A stretch of 64,000 bases of DNA from Rubrivivax sp. (lineage in GTDB: Bacteria > Pseudomonadota > Gammaproteobacteria > Burkholderiales > Burkholderiaceae_C), in the NCBI GenBank assembly GCA_030653385.1, contig JAURZM010000013.1:1-64000 (forward strand), written 5' to 3'. Made by a program: the position numbers and the translations under genes. The notes under the pieces are model-generated. The model was not told where the DNA came from, searched no databases, and saw only the letters and a program-made list of their open reading frames with translations. Position 1 is the stretch's first letter; every line of letters begins with the position of its first letter. Positions 17,265 to 26,989 of the stretch are shown in pieces.

Positions 17265-19103
17265 ATGAACCACCGAACCCTGAACCCGCTGCGCCGCGCC
17301 CGGCTGCTGCCTACCCTGGCCGCTGCGCTGCTGGCGTGCACACCCCTGGCCTGGGCCGCCGAGCCCGCGGCGTCGCCAGCTGCCGTTCAGGCCGCCGGGC
17401 AAAACCTGAACACGCTGCTGGACCGTCACTGGGCCTGGAGTGCCAGCACCTTTCCCGAATTTGCCAGCTACCGCGGCGACCACCGCTTTGGCGACCGGCT
17501 GTCCGATGCCTCGGCCGAAGCCATCAACCGGCGCGACCGTGAAGTGGTGGCTTTCCTGGCCGAAGCACGTGCCATCCCTCGCGAAGGGCTGACGGCCACC
17601 GAGCGCGTGTCGCTGGAGCTTTTCATCAACGCCCAGCAGCGCCAGGTGGAGATGATGGCCTTCCCGGCCGCACGCGGCATGAGCCTGCGGGCCCTGGGCG
17701 GGCCGCAGACGCAGATCGCCGAACTGCTGCAGATCATGCCCACCCGCACGGCGGCGCAGGTCGAGCAGATGCTGGCCCGGATCGCGGCGTTTCCGCTGCG
17801 CATGGCGCAGGAGATGGCGCTCATCCGCAGCAGCGCCGCCGCCGGATGGGTGCCGGCGCGGGACGTGTTGCAGCGGGTGGTGGCGCAGATCGACACCCAG
17901 CTGGCCACGCCTGCCGACGGCATGCCGCATTACCGGCCCTTCCAGCGCCTGGGCCGCGACATCCCGGCGGCAGAACAGGCCCAGCTGCAGCAGCGCGGCC
18001 GCGCCGCCATCGAACAGCACGTGGTGCCACCGCTGACGGCCCTGCGCGCGATGATCGTCGACGAACTGCGGCCCAAGGCGCCGGCGGAAGGCGCGCTGCG
18101 CAACTACCCCGGCGGCGAAGCGGTGTACGCGCTGTACGTGCGGCAGCAGACCACCACCTCGCTGACGCCGCAGCAGATCCATGCCATCGGCCTGCGCGAA
18201 CTGACGCGGCTGCGCGGCGAGATGGAAGCCGTGATGCAGACGGTGGCCTTCAAGGGCACGTTTGCGCAGTTTGTCGAGCACCTGAACACCGACCCGAAGT
18301 TTTTCCACACCAGCCCCGAAGCCCTGCTGGCCGGTTACCGCGACATTGCCAAGCGTCTCGATGCCGAGATGCCCAAGCTCTTTGCCGAATTGCCGCGTGC
18401 GCCTTACGGCGTGCAGCCGATGCCGGCGCACATGGGCGCCAACCGCGCCGAGTACTACAACGGCCCGGCCATCGACGGCAGCCGCGCCGGCTTTTTCTTT
18501 GCCAACACCCTGGCCTGGCGCAAACGGCCCATCTGGGGCATGGAGACCCTGGTGGCCCACGAAGCCATGCCAGGCCACCACATGCAGATAGCCCGCGCGA
18601 CCGAATTGCGCGGCCTGCCCAACTTCCGCCGCAGCGGTTTTGGCTACACGGCCTTCAGCGAAGGCTGGGCGCTGTACGCCGAGACACTGGGCTTCGAACT
18701 CGGCCTGTACACCGACCCCTATTCACGTTACGGCCATCTTCAGTGGCAGGCCTTCCGGGCCGCGCGCCTGGTGGCCGATACGGGGGTGCACGCCCTGGGC
18801 TGGACGCGCCAGCAGGCCATCGACTTCATGGTCGAGCGCACCGGCGTCGAACGCGAATTCGTGGCCAGCGAAGTCGACCGCTACACCTCGCAGCCGGGTC
18901 AGGCGCTGGCCTACATGATCGGCAAGCTGAAGTTCGACGAACTGCGCGACCGCGCCAAGGCCAGGCTGGGCGCGCGCTTCGACATCCGCAAGTTCCACAA
19001 CGCGGTGCTGGACAACGGTGCGCTGCCGCTGGCCACGCTGGACGGCCTGATCGACGAGTGGATCGCGCAACAGGCGGCCCTGCCGGCGGCTGGCCCAGGC
19101 TGA
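17265..19103 (+). CDS. DUF885 family secreted metallopeptidase-like protein
   Basis: This 612-residue protein has a signal peptide (hydrophobic residues ~13-30 ending AWAAEP) and a DUF885 domain over the rest. The zinc-peptidase-like motif HEAMPGHHMQ is near residue 437, and the glutamate-bearing helix FSEGWALYAE follows at about 467. Members of this family resemble M2/M32-type peptidases, but few have a known substrate. The frame is open about 250 codons upstream, antisense to the DMT transporter, so the ATG before the signal peptide was chosen. glpK follows after 45 bp. Confidence 0.9.
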   Translation: MNHRTLNPLRRARLLPTLAAALLACTPLAWAAEPAASPAAVQAAGQNLNTLLDRHWAWSASTFPEFASYRGDHRFGDRLSDASAEAINRRDREVVAFLAEARAIPREGLTATERVSLELFINAQQRQVEMMAFPAARGMSLRALGGPQTQIAELLQIMPTRTAAQVEQMLARIAAFPLRMAQEMALIRSSAAAGWVPARDVLQRVVAQIDTQLATPADGMPHYRPFQRLGRDIPAAEQAQLQQRGRAAIEQHVVPPLTALRAMIVDELRPKAPAEGALRNYPGGEAVYALYVRQQTTTSLTPQQIHAIGLRELTRLRGEMEAVMQTVAFKGTFAQFVEHLNTDPKFFHTSPEALLAGYRDIAKRLDAEMPKLFAELPRAPYGVQPMPAHMGANRAEYYNGPAIDGSRAGFFFANTLAWRKRPIWGMETLVAHEAMPGHHMQIARATELRGLPNFRRSGFGYTAFSEGWALYAETLGFELGLYTDPYSRYGHLQWQAFRAARLVADTGVHALGWTRQQAIDFMVERTGVEREFVASEVDRYTSQPGQALAYMIGKLKFDELRDRAKARLGARFDIRKFHNAVLDNGALPLATLDGLIDEWIAQQAALPAAGPG

Positions 19104-19148
19104 GTTCGTCTGCGCCAAACGCCGCTTCACACCCCACCGGAGACCGCC

Positions 19149-20645
19149 ATGGCCAAAGAGCACCTGCTGGCACTGGACCAGGGCACCAGCAGTTCGCGTG
19201 CGATCGTCTTTCACCGCAGCGGCCGCATCGTGGCGCAGGCGCAGCGTGAATTCACGCAGTTCTTTCCGCAGCCGGGCTGGGTCGAACACGACCCGATGGA
19301 GATCTGGGCGTCACAACTGGCGGTGGCACAAGAGGCGCTGGGCACGTCCGGCCTGGCGCCGGCCGACATCGCCGGCATCGGCATCACGAACCAGCGCGAG
19401 ACCACGGTGCTGTGGAACCGCCGCACCGGCCGGCCCATCCACAACGCCATCGTCTGGCAAGACCGGCGCACCGAACCGCTGTGTGCGCAGCTGCGCGCGC
19501 AGGGCCTGGCCGAACAGGTGCGGGCTTCCACCGGCCTGGTCATCGACCCCTACTTCAGTGCCACCAAGATCCGCTGGTTGCTGGACCACGTGAACGGCGC
19601 GCACATCGCTGCTGCGCAAGGTGAACTGGCCTTCGGCACCGTGGACAGCTGGCTGCTGTGGCAGCTGACGCAGGGCCATGTGCACGCCACTGATGTCAGC
19701 AACGCGGCACGTTCGATGCTGTTCGACATCCGCCACCAGGTGTGGGACCACGAACTGCTGAAGCTGCTGCACGTGCCCGACAGCCTGCTGCCGCAGGTGT
19801 TCCCTTCAAGCCATGTGTTCGGCGAAACCACGCTGCTCGGCGGCAGCATCCCGATTGCCGGCATCGCCGGTGACCAGCAGGCCGCCTTGTTCGGCCAGGC
19901 CTGCTTCAAGCCCGGGCTGGCCAAGAACACCTATGGCACGGGCTGCTTCATGTTGATGCACACGGGAGACCGTTTTGCGCAGTCGGGCCACGGCCTCATC
20001 ACCACCGCAGCTGCCCAGGTGAACACACTGCCGCAGTTTGCGCTGGAAGGCAGTGTTTTCATCGGTGGTGCGGTCGTGCAATGGCTTCGCGACGGGCTGC
20101 GTGCCATCCAGAGCAGCAGCGAGGTGCAGACCCTGGCCGACAGCGTGCCCGACAGCGGCGGCGTGGTGTTTGTGCCCGCCTTCACCGGCCTGGGCGCACC
20201 CTACTGGAAGGCCGATGCACGGGGGGCCATCCTGGGCCTGACACGCGGCAGCACCGTGGCCCACATCGCGCGCGCCGCCGTCGAGAGCATCGCTTTCCAG
20301 AGTGCGGCCTTGTTGCAGGCCATGAACCGCGACGCGGCTGGTGGGCAAGCCGCCGCGGCGGTCAGCGAATTGAGAGTGGACGGTGGCGCCAGCGTCAACG
20401 ACGCGCTGATGCAGTTTCAGGCCGACCTGCTGGGCCTGCCGGTGCTGCGGCCGAAGGTGGTCGAAACCACGGCCTGGGGTGCGGCCAGCCTGGCCGGCCT
20501 GGCCACGGGCGTGTTCGGCAACCTGGACGAACTGGGCACTGTCTGGCGCGAAGACCGCCGCTTCGAACCCACGATGCTGCGAGACAGGGCGGCTGAATTG
20601 ATGCGGGGCTGGGAACGCGCGGTGGCACAAACCACCGCACATTGA
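19149..20645 (+). CDS. glpK: Glycerol kinase
   Basis: This 498-residue FGGY-family kinase phosphorylates glycerol to glycerol 3-phosphate with ATP, the first cytosolic step of glycerol use. Motifs include the phosphate-binding loop DQGTSSSR (residues 10-17), GITNQRET (~77-84), WQDRRTEP (~103), [11 protein letters not shown] (~240) and the C-terminal ATP-binding GGASVND (~415). The length equals that of E. coli GlpK (502). No glpF or glpD gene is adjacent in the window. A start-proximal GGAGA ribosome-binding site lies at 19139-19143. Confidence 0.97.
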   Translation: MAKEHLLALDQGTSSSRAIVFHRSGRIVAQAQREFTQFFPQPGWVEHDPMEIWASQLAVAQEALGTSGLAPADIAGIGITNQRETTVLWNRRTGRPIHNAIVWQDRRTEPLCAQLRAQGLAEQVRASTGLVIDPYFSATKIRWLLDHVNGAHIAAAQGELAFGTVDSWLLWQLTQGHVHATDVSNAARSMLFDIRHQVWDHELLKLLHVPDSLLPQVFPSSHVFGETTLLGGSIPIAGIAGDQQAALFGQACFKPGLAKNTYGTGCFMLMHTGDRFAQSGHGLITTAAAQVNTLPQFALEGSVFIGGAVVQWLRDGLRAIQSSSEVQTLADSVPDSGGVVFVPAFTGLGAPYWKADARGAILGLTRGSTVAHIARAAVESIAFQSAALLQAMNRDAAGGQAAAAVSELRVDGGASVNDALMQFQADLLGLPVLRPKVVETTAWGAASLAGLATGVFGNLDELGTVWREDRRFEPTMLRDRAAELMRGWERAVAQTTAH

Positions 20646-20687
20646 CGGCTCGGGCGCACCGAACGCCCAAACGCCCAATCCGGCGAC

Positions 20688-21035
20688 TTACTTGACTGCG
20701 AAGTCCGACAGCTGTTTGCCGTTGGCCAGCGCGTCGCGCAACCAGGTCGGGCGCTTGCCACGGCCGCCCCAGGTGCCACCGCTGCCATTGGCAAACTTCA
20801 CCACGGCCAGCGCCTTGGCGGCGCCCTTGCGCTTCTTGCGCGTGGTCGGAGCGGCGGCCTTGGGGCCGGGTTTGCCCCTGGTGCTCAAGCCCAGGTCGGC
20901 CGCGCTCAGGTTGTAGAAGCTGATGGCGTCGCGGATGCGCGTGATGACGCCGTCGATTTCATTGCGGCGCAGCTTCTCGGCTTCGAGTTTCAGCGTTTCG
21001 ATCTGCTTGACGATCTGTGCGTAAGTTTTGGTCAT
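20688..21035 (-). CDS. H-NS histone-like family DNA-binding protein
   Basis: This 115-residue protein belongs to the small H-NS-like nucleoid proteins common in Burkholderiales. A coiled-coil oligomerisation segment (residues ~5-50) is followed by a basic linker (GKPGPKAA, RKKRKG; ~54-75) and the C-terminal DNA-binding motif TWGGRGKRPTWL (~87-98). Such proteins bind AT-rich DNA and silence transferred genes. It converges with glpK across a 42-bp gap. The 170 bp upstream are clearly more AT-rich than the surroundings, consistent with a strong or self-regulated promoter. Confidence 0.93.
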   Translation of the reverse strand: MTKTYAQIVKQIETLKLEAEKLRRNEIDGVITRIRDAISFYNLSAADLGLSTRGKPGPKAAAPTTRKKRKGAAKALAVVKFANGSGGTWGGRGKRPTWLRDALANGKQLSDFAVK

Positions 21036-21206
21036 GGTTTCCAGTCGGTGAAATGCTCCCTGATTCGAAGCCCCCTTTGGGGTTGCTCCTTGGCGTCTAT
21101 TTGAATATCTGTGTTGGCGCCATCAGAATCTGGAACATAACATGCAGTTTCTGCCCAACCGCTTTTCAGTTTGTCATGCGCAGCCGCATGCCAGCCTGGT
21201 GTTGCG
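21036..21206. promoter_or_regulatory. AT-rich intergenic region upstream of the H-NS-like gene
   Basis: This gap between the H-NS-like gene start and the end of the MtfA-like gene is conspicuously AT-richer than its neighbours. It contains a CCCCTTTGGGG hairpin (about 21069-21079) and the small inverted repeat GCAGaaaCTGC read on the minus strand. I could not settle on one promoter, but H-NS-like proteins often bind such DNA, so self-regulation is plausible. No open reading frame of note lies within. Confidence 0.4.
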
Positions 21207-22082
21207 CTAATGCTTCAGGGCGCTGGAAGTTGCGCTGGTGTTCATCCAGGACAAAGGGTCGACGCCATACAGCGAGCGCAACTCGGCATAAAGCGCGCCG
21301 TGTGCCGAAGCCAATTCAAGCGGCTTTTCGAAGAACAGTTCGCTGAGCACGGCAAAAAACTCGGCCGCGTTGGTGGCGGCATAAGGTTCGATCAAACCTT
21401 CCACGCCCTGGCCCAGTTGCTGCTGCAGGGTCTGGAACTCGGCGGCCATCACACGGGCCCAGCGTGCACGCGCTGCCGCGCCCGACTGCCACGGCGCACC
21501 GTTGGCGGCACCACTCTCCTGATCGAGCTGGTGCGCAAACTCGTGGATCACGACGTTGCGGCCGTCGTGTGGGTCGGCAGCGCCGGCCAGCACGTCGTCC
21601 CATGACAGGATGACCTGGCCCTGCTGCCACGATTCGCCCACCAGCGCCTGGCGTTCTTCGCGCACCAGGCCAGCGGGGTCGGGCGCCTGGCGGTTCACGA
21701 CAAAGGCGCCGGGGTAGATCAGCACCTGCCGCAGCGAATCGAAATGGCCCCGTCGGCGCAGCAGCAGCAGCGAAGCCTGCACCGCCACCAGCACCCGCAT
21801 TTCGTCAGTCACCTGCAAACCGGCGCAGCCGATGAAAGGCTTTTCGGCCAGCAGGACCTGGGCGTGTTTTTTCAGGCGCAATTGCACGTCAGCCGGCAAG
21901 CGAGCAAAGGCGGGCATGCGACGCCGCAGTGTTTCACGCCAAGGCGGCGGAAAGGGCTGGCGGCGGATGTTTGCACGCCGCCACAAACGCCAGGCCAGCG
22001 GGCCCCACAGCCAGGCAGCAGCGCTCAATGCCATGGTGGCCAGCAGGATGGCAGCGAAGGCGCCCGTGGTGAATGCAGTCAC
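21207..22082 (-). CDS. mtfA: MtfA-like zinc metallopeptidase (M90 family)
   Basis: This 291-residue protein has one N-terminal membrane segment (~8-30) and an M90 peptidase domain with the zinc motif HEFAHQLDQ (~180-188) and the conserved downstream segment AATNAAEFFAVLSELFFE (~245). E. coli MtfA (265 residues) is a cytosolic peptidase that binds the glucose repressor Mlc. This homologue is longer and membrane-anchored, which is usual in betaproteobacteria, so the Mlc connection need not hold here. Confidence 0.88.
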   Translation of the reverse strand: MTAFTTGAFAAILLATMALSAAAWLWGPLAWRLWRRANIRRQPFPPPWRETLRRRMPAFARLPADVQLRLKKHAQVLLAEKPFIGCAGLQVTDEMRVLVAVQASLLLLRRRGHFDSLRQVLIYPGAFVVNRQAPDPAGLVREERQALVGESWQQGQVILSWDDVLAGAADPHDGRNVVIHEFAHQLDQESGAANGAPWQSGAAARARWARVMAAEFQTLQQQLGQGVEGLIEPYAATNAAEFFAVLSELFFEKPLELASAHGALYAELRSLYGVDPLSWMNTSATSSALKH

Positions 22083-22137
22083 CTGTGCATCTGGGCGCTG
22101 CCAGGCCGGGTTTCAAGCCCCGCGGCGGCTCAGACCT

Positions 22138-22605
22138 TCATTCGCGGGGTTCGCAACGCACCTCGGTTTTTACCGAATTGGCGATGTAACACGAGTCATG
22201 GGCTTCGTGGTGCAGCGCATGCAACTGCTCGGGCGTGGGGCGGTGTTCGCCGCTGAACACCACAAGCGGTTTCAGGGTGACCAAGGTCATGGCCATCTGG
22301 CCCGCAGCATTACGGGCCATCACGCCTACCGCGTCATCGACGTAACGGTCGACACAGAAGCCCTGGTGAGCGGCCAACCCCAGAAACCACAACATGTGGC
22401 AACTGGCCAGGGAAGCGACGAAACTTTCTTCCGGGTCGACCGCGCTGGCGTCGCTGAAGGGCAGCGGCACGACATGGGGTGAGGACGAGCCCGCCCACAA
22501 CGCGCCACCGTCGAAACGCAGGGAGTGTCGGCGGCTGTAGCGCTTGTCGGTGAAAACCTCGTTTTCGCCGCGTTGCCATTCCACTTGGGCCAGGTAACTG
22601 TGCAT
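22138..22605 (-). CDS. OsmC family peroxiredoxin-like protein
   Basis: This 155-residue protein has the OsmC/Ohr fold: the first half carries DPEESFVASLASCHM with the first redox cysteine, and a second cysteine lies in AHDSCYIANSVK near the C-terminus. Proteins of this group reduce organic hydroperoxides with thiol partners. The start at 22605 was chosen; an in-frame Met three codons upstream is also possible. It is divergent from a glutathione transferase with only about 50 bp between them, so both may belong to one stress-response locus. Confidence 0.9.
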   Translation of the reverse strand: MHSYLAQVEWQRGENEVFTDKRYSRRHSLRFDGGALWAGSSSPHVVPLPFSDASAVDPEESFVASLASCHMLWFLGLAAHQGFCVDRYVDDAVGVMARNAAGQMAMTLVTLKPLVVFSGEHRPTPEQLHALHHEAHDSCYIANSVKTEVRCEPRE

Positions 22606-22659
22606 GGCCGCCATTGTGCGATGACTGACAGTCACCTTGGGCCATGCGATCATCCACCG

Positions 22660-23310
22660 ATGATCACGCTGCATTACTACCCCGGCAACGCCAGTTTCAC
22701 GCCACACGTGGTGCTGCACGAACTGGGTGTGCCATTCGAGTTGAGCCTGGTGGACCGCACCGTGAATGCGCACAAGGCGCCCGGGTACCTGAAGCTCAAC
22801 CCCAACGGCCTGATTCCGGCGCTGGTGGACGGCGATCTGGTGCTCTACGAAACTGCCGCCATCTGCCTGCACCTGGCCGACACCCATCCGGCGGCACAGT
22901 TGGCGCCGCCGCTGGGCAGCGCCGAACGTGCGCACTTCTACAAGTGGCTGATGTGGCTGACCAACACCGTGCAGGCCACGCTGATCCACTACTTCTACGG
23001 CGACCGCATGCTCGATGCCGGCAATGCCGAAGGCACCGCGCAACTCAAGGCCCATGCCCAGGCGCGGGTGATCGGCCACCTGGCGCAGATCGACGCCCAC
23101 CTGGCCAGCCACGGCGGGCCCTGGATGATGGGGTCGCAGTACACCGTGCTCGACCCGTACGTGTGGATGGTGTCGCGCTGGACACGCGGTTTCAGCACGC
23201 AGCCCGCCCGCAGCTTCCCGCACATCCACAGCTTCCTGCAGCGCATGCTGGGACGCCCGGCCGTGCAGCGCGCCATTGCAACCGAAAAGCTCAGCGAGCC
23301 GATGTTCTGA
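22660..23310 (+). CDS. Glutathione S-transferase family protein
   Basis: This 216-residue cytosolic protein has a thioredoxin-like N-terminal domain (residues 1-78; the glutathione-binding cis-proline and ETAAI motif near 66 are present) and an all-helical C-terminal domain (~88-205) with the conserved LDPYVWMVSRW N-capping region. It probably conjugates glutathione to electrophiles or reduces peroxides; the specific substrate is not visible. The frame is open 45 codons upstream but overlaps the OsmC gene, so the ATG at 22660 is preferred. Confidence 0.92.
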   Translation: MITLHYYPGNASFTPHVVLHELGVPFELSLVDRTVNAHKAPGYLKLNPNGLIPALVDGDLVLYETAAICLHLADTHPAAQLAPPLGSAERAHFYKWLMWLTNTVQATLIHYFYGDRMLDAGNAEGTAQLKAHAQARVIGHLAQIDAHLASHGGPWMMGSQYTVLDPYVWMVSRWTRGFSTQPARSFPHIHSFLQRMLGRPAVQRAIATEKLSEPMF

Positions 23311-23317
23311 CGGGGCG

Positions 23318-23686
23318 CTACAGCGTCCCGCTGCCGCGCAGTTTTTCCAGCCGCAGCGCCAGGCGCTGGCGCATGTCGGCCAGTTGTTGCCTGGCTGCGG
23401 TGTCGTCGGGTGCGGCTTCGACCCGTTGGCGTTGGGCTTCGATCTGCTGCATCAGTTCCACCTCGGGCGGCACGACACCGGCGTCCTTCAGGATCTTCAT
23501 GCCCATGCGCAGTTCGGCGGGTGTTTCGTCGTAGCCGTCACCCAGGTTCAAGGGTTTGCCGTAACTGGGCGCACTGCGCAGTTCGCCGCTGCGGTGGCTT
23601 TCGGCCAGCTGGCGGCCGATGTCGTCTTCCAGCAACTTCAGTCGCTGCTCGCGCTTTTCCGCTGCGCTGCTGCCTTCTGTGTTCAT
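23318..23686 (-). CDS. DUF1992 (DnaJ-homologue subfamily C member 28-like) protein
   Basis: This 122-residue soluble helical protein matches DUF1992: the conserved segment GKPLNLGDGYDETPAELRM runs from about residue 42. Eukaryotic relatives (DNAJC28) carry this domain next to a J domain, but no J domain is present here. The function is unknown. The start overlaps the stop of the upstream TPR gene by 4 bp (ATGA) and has the strong ribosome-binding site GGAGGAAAG, so the two genes are translationally coupled. Confidence 0.87.
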   Translation of the reverse strand: MNTEGSSAAEKREQRLKLLEDDIGRQLAESHRSGELRSAPSYGKPLNLGDGYDETPAELRMGMKILKDAGVVPPEVELMQQIEAQRQRVEAAPDDTAARQQLADMRQRLALRLEKLRGSGTL

Positions 23687-25035
23687 GCTCTTTCCTCCGT
23701 GGGCGGCGCCAGGCGTTCGATCCAGTGCCGCGTCAGCGGCGTCACGGGTTTGGCCATGGTGCGTTCGTTGATCAGGGCGCGGCCCAGGCTGCGGCGACCA
23801 CCGCGGGCGGCGGCGGCCAGCAGCGTCTGGTCGATCAGGTCGCGCTGCGCGTGGCTGCCGCCCAGGCGTGCAGCCTGGCCACGGGCCGGGGCGATCAGGT
23901 CCACCGCACCGTCGGCGTCGCCCCTGGCCAGCGCGAGCAGGCCACGCATCAGCGGCAGACCCACTTCGCGGGCCATCTGGTGGTTGCTGCGGCCGGCGTC
24001 GGTGGGCAACAGTGCCCGTTCGGCGCAGCGTGCCACCCACGCCTCGGCACGCGGCACTTCGCCGGCGCCCAGCAGCGCCAGCACCACGTGCACGTCGTTG
24101 AAGGCGTAGTGGCCGGCGTGTTCGTCGGGCAGCTGCCAGTTGGCCAGCAAGGCACTGCAGCTGGCCGACACGTCGACGTCCAGCAGGTGCAGCCGCCACA
24201 GCATCGAAGCCGCATCGACACGGTTCAGCGTGACCTGCAGCGCGTCACCGCTGATGTGGTTGTCGATCAGCCGCAGCGTGCCTTCGGTGTCCATCGCCTC
24301 CAGGCGGAACAGGCTCTTGTGCCACCACAGGTGGCAGGCAAAGCCGTTGCCTTCGGCCCAGTTCGGCTGGTGCTGGCGCAGCCACGTGGCGCCGTCTTCG
24401 TAGCGGCCTTGCATCTCCATCACGTGGGCCACGGCGTGCACCGCCCAGGGCGCACGGGCGTTGATGGCCAAGGCCCGGCGGCCGGCTTCTTCGGCCTGCG
24501 GGTAGAGGTTGGTTTCTTCCAGGCCGAAGGCGTGCAAGGACAGCACATGGGCAAACAGCGGGTCGTCTTCGGCCCATTCGGGCAGCACCCGCGCCGGGCG
24601 CTGCCGCAGCGCGGTGGCATCGCCGCGGTAGAAGTCCCACAGGTGGGCCCATTGCAGCGCCAGTGCGTCGCGCGGGTGCTCGACCAGCAGGCCGTCCCAG
24701 ACGCGGCAGGCCTGGTGCCAGCGGCCTTCAAGCACCAGCTGCGTCGCTTCGAGGTGCAACTTCTCGCGCGGCGTGGCGTGCTCTTGCAAGGCGCGGGCGT
24801 GTGACAGGTGGGCGTCGGCTTCGTGCAGCAGGCCGGGTTCGGTCAGGCTCAGCAGAAAACCGGCCTTCATGATGTGCGGCAGCGCCCAGGCCGGGTCGGC
24901 CAGCATGGCAGTGTCCAGGTCGACCAGCGGCGGCTCGTAGAAGGACATCATTCGCCACAGCGCCAACTCGGCCGCGTCACGCGCGGCGGCGCTGGCGCTG
25001 CTGCAGGGGTTGCCGCGGATGTCCGGGGTGGCCAT
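23683..25035 (-). CDS. Tetratricopeptide repeat protein 38 (TTC38)-like protein
   Basis: This 450-residue all-helical protein resembles the TTC38 family of TPR-like proteins: the start DIRGNPCSSASAAARDA and the 'accessed load per day/visit' type repeats with AVHAVAHVMEMQGRYEDG (~240) are characteristic. No enzymatic motif is visible; such repeats usually hold protein partners. It ends inside the start of the DUF1992 gene and begins 50 bp after the amidase stop, so amidase-TPR-DUF1992 may form one unit on the minus strand. Confidence 0.85.
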   Translation of the reverse strand: MATPDIRGNPCSSASAAARDAAELALWRMMSFYEPPLVDLDTAMLADPAWALPHIMKAGFLLSLTEPGLLHEADAHLSHARALQEHATPREKLHLEATQLVLEGRWHQACRVWDGLLVEHPRDALALQWAHLWDFYRGDATALRQRPARVLPEWAEDDPLFAHVLSLHAFGLEETNLYPQAEEAGRRALAINARAPWAVHAVAHVMEMQGRYEDGATWLRQHQPNWAEGNGFACHLWWHKSLFRLEAMDTEGTLRLIDNHISGDALQVTLNRVDAASMLWRLHLLDVDVSASCSALLANWQLPDEHAGHYAFNDVHVVLALLGAGEVPRAEAWVARCAERALLPTDAGRSNHQMAREVGLPLMRGLLALARGDADGAVDLIAPARGQAARLGGSHAQRDLIDQTLLAAAARGGRRSLGRALINERTMAKPVTPLTRHWIERLAPPTEERA

Positions 25036-25085
25036 GGGGCGGAATGTAGCGCGGCTGAATGACAGGCCCGGCGCGGCGCCGACCT

Positions 25086-26477
25086 TCAGGTGGGCGCCGC
25101 GGGCCAGGGCAGCAAGGGGCCGCGCAGCTGTTCCCAGGCATGGGCCAGGCGCAGCACGCCCAGGTCGTCGTGGCGCTTGCCGATGATCTGCAGCCCGATG
25201 GGCAGGCCAGCCGCGGTGTGTGCACAAGGCACGCTGATGGCCGGCTGCTCGCTCATGTTGAAAGGCAGCGTGAAGTTGATGTGCTCCATCGCACGCAGTG
25301 GGTCGTTGCTGGGCATGGCCCATTCGGCGGCAAAGGCCGACACCGGGGCCACCGGCGAAATCACGAAGTCGAAGCGGTGGCATGCCGTCACGGCCGCGTC
25401 GCGCAGCGCGGCGAACTGGCTGTAGCCATGGAAGAGTTGCGCTGCGCTGCAGTGCTCGGCTGCGGCCACCCATGCGCGGATGAAAGGCAGCACCTTTGCC
25501 CGCCGCGCGGGCGGCAGGGCCTGGATGTCCAGCCAGGAACGTGTGCGCCAGAACAGGTTGATGCCGTCGGCCATCTCGCGTGTCGTGAAAGCCGGCAGCG
25601 CCTGCACGTGGGCGCCGGCGGCTTCGAAGCGGCGTGCGGCTTCTTGCACTGCGGCAGTGATGTCGGCGTCCACCGGCAGGCCCCAGCCGGCGTCCAGCAT
25701 CAGGCCGATGCGCAGACCGCGCACGGTGCCGGCATCTTGCAGGTTCAGCCAGTCGATGGCCTGCCAGGGCAGGCGCGTGGCGTCGCGGTCGTCGGGCAGG
25801 CTCAGCACCGACATCATCGCCGCCGTGTCGGCCACGGTGCGGGTCAGTGGCCCGGCCACACGCCCCAGGTAAGGCGGCTTGATCGGCACACGGCCGTTGC
25901 TGGGCTTGAAGCCGACGACGCCGCACCAGGCGGCGGGCAGGCGGATGCTGCCGCCGATGTCGGTGCCCAGGTGCAGCGGGCCGTAGCCGGCGGCAGCTGC
26001 GGCGCCCGCACCGGCGCTGCTGCCGCCAGGGTTTTTCTCCAGGGCCCAGGGGTTGCGGGTCAGGCGGCCTTCCAGCGCATGAAAGCTGGACAGGCCCGAG
26101 GACAACATGCCGTAGTCCGGCATCGTGGTCTTGCCGATGAACACCGCGCCGGCTTCCTGCAGCCGTGCCGCGGGCGGCGCGTCATCGGTGGCCGGCACCA
26201 GTTCGGTTGCGGCGGTGCCCATCGGCAGCGGCACGCCGCGGGTGGCGATGTTTTCCTTCAGTGTGTAAGGCACACCGTCCAGCAGACCCAGCGGCCGGCC
26301 TTGTTGCCAGCGCGCGGCGGATGCGTGGGCCATCGACAGCGTGGTGTCGGCGTCGCGCGCCCAGGTGGCCTGCAGTTGCGGTTCCCAGCGTTCGACGTGG
26401 GCCAGCACGGACTGCGCCACGTCCACCGGCGTCACGCTGCCGGCGCGGTAAGCCAGGTGCAATTCGCTGACGCCCAT
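25086..26477 (-). CDS. Amidase (amidase signature family)
   Basis: This 463-residue enzyme belongs to the amidase signature family, which hydrolyses carboxylic amides with a Ser-cisSer-Lys triad. The Lys lies in YTLKENIATRG (~70), the cis-Ser in NPGGSSAGAG (~146) and the nucleophile in GTDIGGSIRLPA (~167-178). The substrate is unknown; there is no gatB or gatC neighbour, so it is not the tRNA amidotransferase subunit. A TTG six codons upstream (26495) overlaps the stop of the preceding NTF2-like gene and is an alternative coupled start. Confidence 0.92.
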   Translation of the reverse strand: MGVSELHLAYRAGSVTPVDVAQSVLAHVERWEPQLQATWARDADTTLSMAHASAARWQQGRPLGLLDGVPYTLKENIATRGVPLPMGTAATELVPATDDAPPAARLQEAGAVFIGKTTMPDYGMLSSGLSSFHALEGRLTRNPWALEKNPGGSSAGAGAAAAAGYGPLHLGTDIGGSIRLPAAWCGVVGFKPSNGRVPIKPPYLGRVAGPLTRTVADTAAMMSVLSLPDDRDATRLPWQAIDWLNLQDAGTVRGLRIGLMLDAGWGLPVDADITAAVQEAARRFEAAGAHVQALPAFTTREMADGINLFWRTRSWLDIQALPPARRAKVLPFIRAWVAAAEHCSAAQLFHGYSQFAALRDAAVTACHRFDFVISPVAPVSAFAAEWAMPSNDPLRAMEHINFTLPFNMSEQPAISVPCAHTAAGLPIGLQIIGKRHDDLGVLRLAHAWEQLRGPLLPWPAAPT

Positions 26478-26491
26478 GGCGTGCAGCGGCT

Positions 26492-26974
26492 TCAAGTGCG
26501 CGCGCCCTTGACCAGGTAGCGCTGCAGGTTGGCAGCGGCCGTCTTGCGCACCTTGTTGCGCAGGAAAGGGCTCCAGCCCAGCAGCAGACCCGGTGTGCCC
26601 AGCGCTTGCCGCGACCAGGCCCAGAAGTCGAAACGGTCGTGGTGCCGGGTGATCAAGCCGTCGGCGCCGAAGGTGAATTCGGCATCGATGCGGTTGATCA
26701 CCGAACGGCCGGTGGCCGAAAACAGGTAGTGCGCTTCCCAATGGGCGCTGCGGTCGGTGATCTGGCGGGTGAACAGTTTCCAGTGCGCCAGGCTCTGGGG
26801 CGTGCCTTTAGTCGCATCACACAACATGCGCCACATGCCACCGATCTGCGGCGCGCCCGTCAAGGAAAACACCGCGTCGTCGAAGGTGGCGTCGGGGGCA
26901 TAACAGGCTTGCATCGCGGCGCCGTCCAGCCGCGCGAAGTGGGCGTAGAAAGCTTCGATGGTGGCCCGGCTCAC
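26492..26974 (-). CDS. NTF2-like / SnoaL-type small protein
   Basis: This 160-residue protein has the cone-shaped NTF2-like fold: the opening helix IEAFYAHFARLDGAAMQACYAPDATFDD is the usual SnoaL/DUF4440-type beginning, and the beta strands follow with HWEAHYLFSATGR near residue 80. Members act as isomerases, cyclases or dehydratases, or simply bind small ligands. The specific role is unknown. It lies between the ABC solute-binding protein (15 bp upstream) and the amidase on the same strand. Confidence 0.85.
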   Translation of the reverse strand: MSRATIEAFYAHFARLDGAAMQACYAPDATFDDAVFSLTGAPQIGGMWRMLCDATKGTPQSLAHWKLFTRQITDRSAHWEAHYLFSATGRSVINRIDAEFTFGADGLITRHHDRFDFWAWSRQALGTPGLLLGWSPFLRNKVRKTAAANLQRYLVKGART

Positions 26975-26989
26975 GACGCTGCCGCCGGT

